A model generated the notes under the pieces. That model was not told where the DNA came from, searched no databases, and saw only the letters and a program-made list of their open reading frames with translations. The position numbers and the translations under genes were made by a program. This document shows, piece after piece, positions 62,801-64,000 of a DNA stretch of 64,000 nucleotides. The stretch comes from Ophiura sarsii. Taxonomy: Eukaryota > Echinodermata > Ophiuroidea > Amphilepidida > Ophiuridae. Every line of letters starts with the position of its first letter. Position 1 is the stretch's first letter. The stretch lies in assembly GCA_035610835.1 (NCBI GenBank), contig CM069457.1, positions 18,384,149 through 18,448,148 on the forward strand, given 5' to 3'.

Positions 62801-63876
62801 GGGATGGCTTCAGGTTTAATGGTCACTGGTTCAAATCCTGCACTGCGTCATCTCCTTGCTTTTGAAGTTGGCATTATGGGCCATGTTTGTAATTTTGGGT
62901 GTGGATCTTTTGGTAGTTGTACTGCCTTGGTATGAGGTTATAAAGACAGTAATTTCTAACAGCATGTTCGTTTCATAAAATGTCCATTGTTTGTTTGATA
63001 TGCTGATTTACCAAAAACATATTAAGATCTGTACGAGGAAATTTGAGAAAGTGAAATTTCCCAAGTGGGTACCTCCCGACAGTCCAGTTCTCTGAAAAAA
63101 AGTAGTTTAATTTGGTAATATTTTAACAACTAGTAATACTATCCAAGCACATGTCCAGTATTCCCTCTGAAGCCATATGTCATGAGATTGGTCCAACCCG
63201 TTGAGAAATTGGCACTGGGGTGGAATGTGCTGCTAAAACAGTTAAAACTCAATGTGCAAATTGTGCCATGATAGCAATATTGGCCAAAGCTTTAAATCCT
63301 TTACAGAAACATTGCTTTATGTCTGGTGAATCATTAATATTATTAACTAAGGCTGTGACTTAAACCCGGGTACCTGCCCGCTATTCCGGGTACCAAACTA
63401 GGTACCCGAATACCTAAATGTTAAAATTTAAAAAAAATGTTGTTTTTTTTTGGGGGGGGGGGGTTTAGTACAAATTTGTCCCCCAAATGACCTCTATTGA
63501 CCCCATCATTATGTGTCATTTTGGGGACAAAAATTGTACTTAAAAAAAAAATGATAATAATAATAATAATTTTTTGGGTAAACGGGTCGGGTACCTGGGT
63601 ACGAAACTACCCGTGCATTCACAGCCTTAATATTAACATCTCAGAATATTGGTTGGTATTGTGAAAGTAGTTACAGATTTATGTAGCAGTTCAATTTATT
63701 TTCTTCATTTCTCATAAACAGACTTATATGCTGGCAGTATGAAGATGCGTCGTGCTCGCGCCCAAGGTTCAAAGGAAAAGGTTGTACTGACTCTGTACAA
63801 CAAGATGTGTGAGCTGGTATCAAATTTAGCGGAACTCTTATGTATTCAAGTGTTGACGGATTCAACAGTCCTCTTG
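32607..63876 (+). CDS. NIPBL: Nipped-B-like protein (cohesin loader), first 970 residues in 13 coding exons
   Basis: NIPBL (SCC2) with MAU2 (SCC4) loads cohesin onto chromatin in the nucleus. Coding exons: 32620-32683, 36172-36340, 37236-37354, 49921-50133, 51716-51871, 53037-53161, 55074-56133, 57133-57453, 59657-59749, 61044-61156, 61688-61774, 62321-62555 and 63722-63876. The total is 2910 nt, all GT-AG and in phase. The N-terminus (MNGEVPSVPITTLAGIS) and the following LPLPSPLP and LLQAILARNPNVF stretches are close to vertebrate NIPBL, as are DSATFKRF, WREVTMERV and LYNKMCELVSNLAELL. The HEAT-repeat hook is off the right edge. The large mid-region exon is low-complexity, as usual for this family. 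Intron 3 (12.6 kb) hosts a LINE and the RAG1-like gene. Similarity is from memory, not a search. Confidence 0.95.
32620..37354 (+). CDS. NIPBL: NIPBL coding exons 1-3, MAU2-binding N-terminus
   Basis: The ATG at 32620 lies 13 nt inside an exon that begins after ttgacag. Exon 1 ends SLTD plus one nt. Exon 2 encodes LTELPLPSPLPS, then VAEEAKRLL and LIPQLLQALSQT. Exon 3 encodes ELKDKTSSNEIEGDVPALLQ and ends EQIG. In other species this N-terminal stretch binds MAU2, and it is the best conserved part of the NIPBL N-terminal half. Confidence 0.95.
32776..35505. repeat. Repeat element in NIPBL intron 1 with about 20 units of about 110 bp
   Basis: The array is bounded by short inverted ends gtctcgcct (32776) and aggcgagac (about 35497). 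Inside, about 20 units repeat an aggcctatcttgatgggatt block, a gtgtgttctttttg block and a run of GGTCA half-sites. The open frames seen here on both strands are by-products of the repeat. The left end also has a tggcgtccgccgtccgccgt motif seen in similar invertebrate elements. Confidence 0.9.
35601..35885. mobile_element. hAT-like MITE
   Basis: Begins CAGGGATGCAAGA and ends CTTGCAGCATCCCTG. The interior has repeated ccagatatttctgg-like palindromes. Flanks share ctgtgt but the duplication boundaries are unclear. Confidence 0.55.
36341..36535 (+). repeat. 100-bp tandem duplication including the exon 2 splice donor
   Basis: The sequence starting at the NIPBL exon 2 donor (gtaagtcttgaaacc, 36341) repeats 100 bp later at 36441, with the gtaagt donor core intact. 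The second copy has small differences (aaagcttg for aaaggttg, and a deletion near 36508). Confidence 0.9.
36530..36880. mobile_element. MITE-like repeat, inverted partner of 18420-18735
   Basis: Inverted ends read aaaggtagatgacccgat and atcgggtcatatacctttaa. The interior is the reverse complement of much of 18420-18735. Confidence 0.7.
37683..38126 (+). repeat. About 125-bp tandem repeat family, block 1
   Basis: Units share gcccgatcggacaaacttt, a gacgacctttgacccc block and an ttttattt...cacgctcg block. The array continues after the LINE at 39653-39770. A related array with about four units lies at 49150-49745. Confidence 0.88.
38127..39652 (+). mobile_element. 5'-truncated non-LTR retrotransposon (CR1/Jockey-like) with open reverse transcriptase
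   Basis: The frame is open to the stop at 39508-39510 (about 460 element-derived residues). Recognisable reverse transcriptase blocks in order are NYRPISVLPIVSK, SSAQSGFRANHST, AIFLDLKKAFDTVNH (first catalytic Asp), GVPQGSILGPLLF, MYADDTTLL (YADD catalytic pair) and FKYLGVKFD. A C-terminal domain ends LWNNLSPSIR. The endonuclease and the start of the RT are missing, as expected of 5' truncation. The 3' tail runs gggcctgcttggaaagcag to aataaagaaagcataaataa. It interrupts the roughly 125-bp repeat family, and its intact frame suggests recent insertion. Confidence 0.9.
39653..42540. other. NIPBL intron 3, no confirmed gene
   Basis: It starts with the resumed 125-bp repeat (to about 39770), then AT-rich DNA. 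A G-run of about 20 occurs at 40553-40573. A possible orphan exon at 40438-40516 is discussed in the findings. A CT-rich, imperfectly periodic block at 41886-42540 (ctcctaacctccctttcc-type motifs) ends at the RAG1-like stop codon. Confidence 0.6.
41886..42540 (+). repeat. CT-rich imperfect minisatellite
   Basis: Repeats of cctacctcctaacctccc and ccccagcatctctatccac. It abuts the 3' end of the RAG1-like coding sequence, so it probably forms part of that gene's 3' UTR (purine-rich in the transcript) or lies just beyond it. Confidence 0.85.
42541..42857 (-). CDS. RAG1L: RAG1-like exon 11, zinc histidines and catalytic glutamate
   Basis: Encodes residues 733-836. It carries KFHYLWKHVVPFI with H756 and H761, and GKFSEQGGEAMHNLF with E782. 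The E-x5-F and H-x4-H spacings equal those around RAG1 E962 and H937/H942. The protein stops 54 residues after E782, near the expected end of a RAG1-like core. Confidence 0.85.
42541..48024 (-). CDS. RAG1L: RAG1-like protein, complete 836-residue frame in 11 coding exons
   Basis: Exons in transcript order: 47509-48024, 46861-47144, 45858-46064, 44979-45218, 44792-44868, 44421-44611, 44211-44324, 43810-44031, 43535-43693, 43173-43356 and 42541-42857. The total is 2511 nt, all GT-AG and in phase, stop at 42541-42543. RAG1 and its Transib/ProtoRAG relatives are DDE recombinases. The RAG1 core features align by residue and spacing. D357 in KIGGDKGGGTTK corresponds to D600. D427 in GGDFAMLYKLLGL, exactly 19 residues before the C446-x2-C449 pair, corresponds to D708 before C727/C730. 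H756 and H761 in FHYLWKH correspond to H937/H942. E782 in SEQGGEAMHNLF corresponds to E962. The N-terminus matches the RAG1 pre-RING zinc region; there is no RING. It could instead belong to a broader family of RAG1-related DDE proteins seen in invertebrates. RAG1 residue numbers are from memory. Confidence 0.85.
44792..45218 (-). CDS. RAG1L: RAG1-like exons 4-5, first two catalytic aspartates
   Basis: Exon 4 (44979-45218) has IGGDKGGGTTKFYYQ with D357, then VDKPNSKFNTTVF, which parallels the KPNS segment of RAG1. Exon 5 (44792-44868) has DMEIDVYLGGDFAML with D427, then LLGLQGAS. The C446/C449 zinc pair follows at the start of exon 6 (FPCIAC). Confidence 0.85.
45276..45556. mobile_element. 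PIF/Harbinger-like MITE in RAG1-like intron 3
   Basis: Begins GGCCTAAAAAAAAAGG and ends TTTTTTTTAGGCC, flanked by TAA on both sides. Subterminal inverted gtttgattggcgtaac and gttacgccaatcaaac, with facing gtaggtcggat and ggtcggtcggg motifs. Confidence 0.85.
46170..46830. repeat. Tandem repeat block in RAG1-like intron 2 (21-bp core)
   Basis: A 21-bp unit (ttctgggaatgttttcaaaa plus t) repeats about 10 times at 46483-46690, embedded in degenerate aaagtttccaaaattccc copies. The multiple-of-3 length leaves open frames on both strands (7-residue FLGMFSK periodicity on plus), but there is no coding evidence. Confidence 0.92.
47509..48024 (-). CDS. RAG1L: RAG1-like exon 1, RAG1-type N-terminal zinc region
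   Basis: Residues 1-172. Putative zinc ligands: C12/C15 (LCRVCG), H56/C61/C64 (HPENICKSC) and C87/C90 (HCETC). IDIKEDKAAVHP and a Trp-x-Pro-His (79-82) precede the last pair, followed by a basic KRRQSYGKVASKRRK stretch. Vertebrate RAG1 has the same order (LCRICG, IDVKADVDSIHP, W-P-H, CDIC, basic run) upstream of its RING. The ATG at 48024 is preferred over an in-frame GTG 3 nt upstream. A tttacag acceptor at about 48044 implies an upstream non-coding exon. Confidence 0.85.
48759..49080 (-). promoter_or_regulatory. RAG1L: Putative RAG1-like promoter and non-coding first exon
   Basis: A minus-strand donor CTAGT/gtaagt (48758-48753) would pair with the acceptor before the coding exon (about 48043), giving an intron of about 0.7 kb. 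Upstream is CpG-bearing DNA with tctcgcga at 49073-49080, a core promoter motif of many ubiquitously expressed genes. Exact start not determined. Confidence 0.4.
49150..49745 (+). repeat. About 125-bp tandem repeat family, block 2
   Basis: About four units of the same family as 37683-38126, ending gagtttgaacgccgcccgac and cagacagagagtagcg. Each unit has a gacctttgacc motif; the last has tgacctttgacct at 49608-49620, an exact DR1 of AGGTCA. Confidence 0.88.
50153..50402. repeat. Foldback repeat related to 63351-63626
   Basis: Contains ggtacccg and ggtacccggaatggcgggc motifs and the end tcacagcctta. The same blocks occur in inverted order at 63351-63626. Lies in NIPBL intron 4 just after exon 4. 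Confidence 0.65.
50403..50580. repeat. Dispersed repeat family (three copies in window)
   Basis: The gggttcctgccacat and ttattttatgaggcagttta blocks and gtgccggcaccgacc motif recur in reverse complement at 10205-10470 and 30245-30450. Non-coding. Confidence 0.65.
51374..51652. mobile_element. PIF/Harbinger-like MITE
   Basis: Begins GGCAAAAAAAAAAG and ends TTTTTTGGCC, flanked by TTA on both sides. Subterminal gttgacttgccc and gggcaagtcaac face each other; A/T tracts and ccgacccgaa interior. It lies 63 bp upstream of NIPBL exon 5. Confidence 0.82.
51890..52257. mobile_element. PIF/Harbinger-like MITE just after NIPBL exon 5
   Basis: Begins GGCCAAATTTTGG and ends CTAAATTTGGCC, flanked by TAA on both sides. 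tttgtttgccct and agggcaaacaaa are inverted. It starts only 18 nt beyond the exon 5 donor (51872). Confidence 0.82.
53037..53161 (+). CDS. NIPBL: NIPBL exon 6 with an AT-hook-like motif
   Basis: 125-nt exon encoding residues 241-282. KRGRGRPRKV (266-275) is a canonical AT-hook core (GRP flanked by basic residues), predicted to bind the minor groove of AT-rich DNA. Acceptor tgtag, donor ACG/gtgagt. Confidence 0.9.
53395..53965. repeat. Dispersed repeat carrying a tRNA-Asn-like gene, copy 2
   Basis: Same repeat as 28828-29650, lying in NIPBL intron 6, with internal deletions relative to copy 1. Confidence 0.85.
53755..53828 (+). tRNA. tRNA-Asn(GTT)-like gene, probably decayed
   Basis: 74 nt. 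The anticodon loop CTGTTAA gives GTT (Asn). A and B boxes are intact (TGGCGCAATTGG, GGTTCGAGTCC). Acceptor stem atctccg pairs poorly at its first base with the 3' cgggggc, and the T stem has a mismatch (GGTGG/CCAGC). It is the only copy here with the standard Asn anticodon. Confidence 0.7.
54725..54930 (-). mobile_element. LINE 3' end, second copy of the 38127-39652 family
   Basis: Reverse complement matches the LINE tail: gggcctgcttggaaagcag, agtgcaagtcact and aataaagaaagcgtaaata. It is 5'-truncated to non-coding sequence. Confidence 0.85.
55074..56133 (+). CDS. NIPBL: NIPBL exon 7, low-complexity basic/acidic region
   Basis: Largest exon (residues 283-636). A GRRKKKHGK basic run and three DGKGK repeats precede VRYDIITSPS and LKFKLKLSRSP, which parallel vertebrate YDIISSPS and LTLRLSR. 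It then has a Pro/Ala/Thr-rich tract with an Ala-Pro microsatellite (about 55660-55795), three or four 21-bp ESRRGHD units (55845-55915) and AERE repeats (55990-56045). Opposite-strand open frames here are compositional shadows. Confidence 0.93.
56403..56740. repeat. Inverted repeat in NIPBL intron 7
   Basis: Arms of about 70 bp (about 56403-56470 and 56640-56735). ggatttgctttcaagagcc is answered by ggctcttgaaagcaaatcc, and aaatccaactttcaaat by its complement. A second, weaker foldback lies at 56205-56360. Confidence 0.75.
57133..57453 (+). CDS. NIPBL: NIPBL exon 8
   Basis: Encodes residues 636-742: LQNQLKREAKNN, a Pro/Ser/Asp/Glu-rich stretch, a basic RTLRARKRT motif and EEEPIQEVDE. No folded domain recognised; composition fits the disordered middle of NIPBL. 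Confidence 0.88.
57472..57850. repeat. Nested palindromes just after NIPBL exon 8
   Basis: Outer arms gttgtatgggtggccatttgg and its near-complement (57477 and 57817). Inner tandem copies of gcaatatgaatattcat face a catgaatattcatatt block. Confidence 0.75.
58346..58655 (+). repeat. Tandem duplication of about 153 bp
   Basis: Two copies of tagcgctactgggggttctt through aaaacctagcgc, at about 58346-58497 and 58500-58655. They lie inside a larger region bounded by inverted aagttgacttgcc / ggcaagtcaacctt (57876 and 58697). Confidence 0.85.
58975..59241. mobile_element. PIF/Harbinger-like MITE
   Basis: Begins GGCCTTACAAAATGG and ends in a T-tract with a mutated GCG terminus, flanked by TAA on both sides. 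Subterminal tggtttgattgtcctaac / gttaggccaatcaaac resemble the element at 45276-45556. Confidence 0.75.
59324..59620. mobile_element. PIF/Harbinger-like MITE
   Basis: Begins GGCCAAACAAAGAAGG and ends CCTTCTTCTTTGTTTGGCC, flanked by TAA on both sides. Inner gtctgtctcagaa and ttctgagacgga are inverted. Ends 36 bp before NIPBL exon 9. Confidence 0.88.
59657..63876 (+). CDS. NIPBL: NIPBL exons 9-13, start of the conserved C-terminal half
   Basis: Exon 9 encodes MDSATFKRFNTAIDT. Exon 10 ends LKSMGLTNK. Exon 11 has LTRLMNILERNIRDG. Exon 12 encodes WREVTMERVSRAVDAGLTAL, IMTSENMPKEVFIEDVID and YPEFDPVYR. Exon 13 has VVLTLYNKMCELVSNLAELL and ends LTDSTVLL. All are close to vertebrate NIPBL. Exon 9 uses the less usual donor gtcagt. 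Confidence 0.95.
60415..60890 (+). repeat. 122-bp tandem repeat, about four copies
   Basis: Units begin cgcatgggaccctgattg at 60537, 60659 and 60781 (exact 122-bp spacing), with a partial first copy at about 60415. A gacaattatttgttttgat segment also occurs inverted at about 60313. Confidence 0.92.
63351..63626. mobile_element. Foldback element with GGCTGTGA ends
   Basis: Begins GGCTGTGA and ends TCACAGCC. The interior has cgggtaccaaactaggtacccg and a G-run. The target duplication is ambiguous: TA fits better than TAA. Confidence 0.65.
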
Positions 63877-64000
63877 GTAAGTCAGTTATTATTTTGATAC
63901 TGGTATTTCCCATTTGTTTTCAAATTTTCCTATATTTTCAGCCTGTATTTTGCCTGTACAGTCCTACCCCAGTTATCCATATCACCTTATTTTCACACTG

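Overview
The window is invertebrate animal nuclear DNA: AT-rich, intron-dense, and crowded with hAT-like and PIF/Harbinger-like MITEs, LINE remnants, microsatellites and tandem repeats. Protein similarity and repeat style suggest a marine deuterostome, most likely an echinoderm or possibly a hemichordate. I could not fix the species from the sequence.

Three genes can be assembled exon by exon, with GT-AG junctions that keep phase throughout. (1) EIF2D (eIF2D/ligatin), minus strand. Ten coding exons run from the ATG at 15687 down to 3491, covering about 511 residues from the N-terminal domain into the SWIB/MDM2 domain. The C-terminal SUI1 exons lie beyond the left edge. (2) NIPBL (Nipped-B/SCC2 cohesin loader), plus strand. 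Thirteen coding exons from 32620 to 63876 give the first 970 residues; the HEAT repeats lie beyond the right edge. A likely non-coding first exon ends at 26089. (3) A complete RAG1-like gene, minus strand, 11 coding exons (48024 to 42541, 836 residues). It is nested antisense in NIPBL intron 3 and retains a RAG1-type N-terminal zinc region, the D-D-E triad and the zinc-binding C2/H2 residues of the RAG1 core. No RAG2-like gene is visible.

Layout: 1-3.6 kb holds a 95-bp tandem array made of an EIF2D exon end plus its splice donor. 3.5-15.7 kb is EIF2D, with decayed tandem copies of two further exons. 15.7-25.9 kb is intergenic, repeat-rich DNA including a 0.7-kb tetranucleotide array. 25.9-32.6 kb is the probable NIPBL 5' region, with nested MITEs, a tRNA-Asn-like gene and an 82-bp near-perfect hairpin. 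32.8-35.5 kb is a repeat element in NIPBL intron 1 packed with AGGTCA-like half-sites. 37.4-49.9 kb is NIPBL intron 3, with a 5'-truncated LINE, a roughly 125-bp repeat family and the RAG1-like gene. 49.9-64 kb holds the remaining NIPBL exons, with MITEs and a second tRNA-Asn-like copy in the introns.

EIF2D and NIPBL are divergently oriented housekeeping genes with no functional link I can argue. The RAG1-like gene is the most notable feature. Its intact frame over 10 introns argues for an expressed or recently functional gene rather than a decayed transposon.
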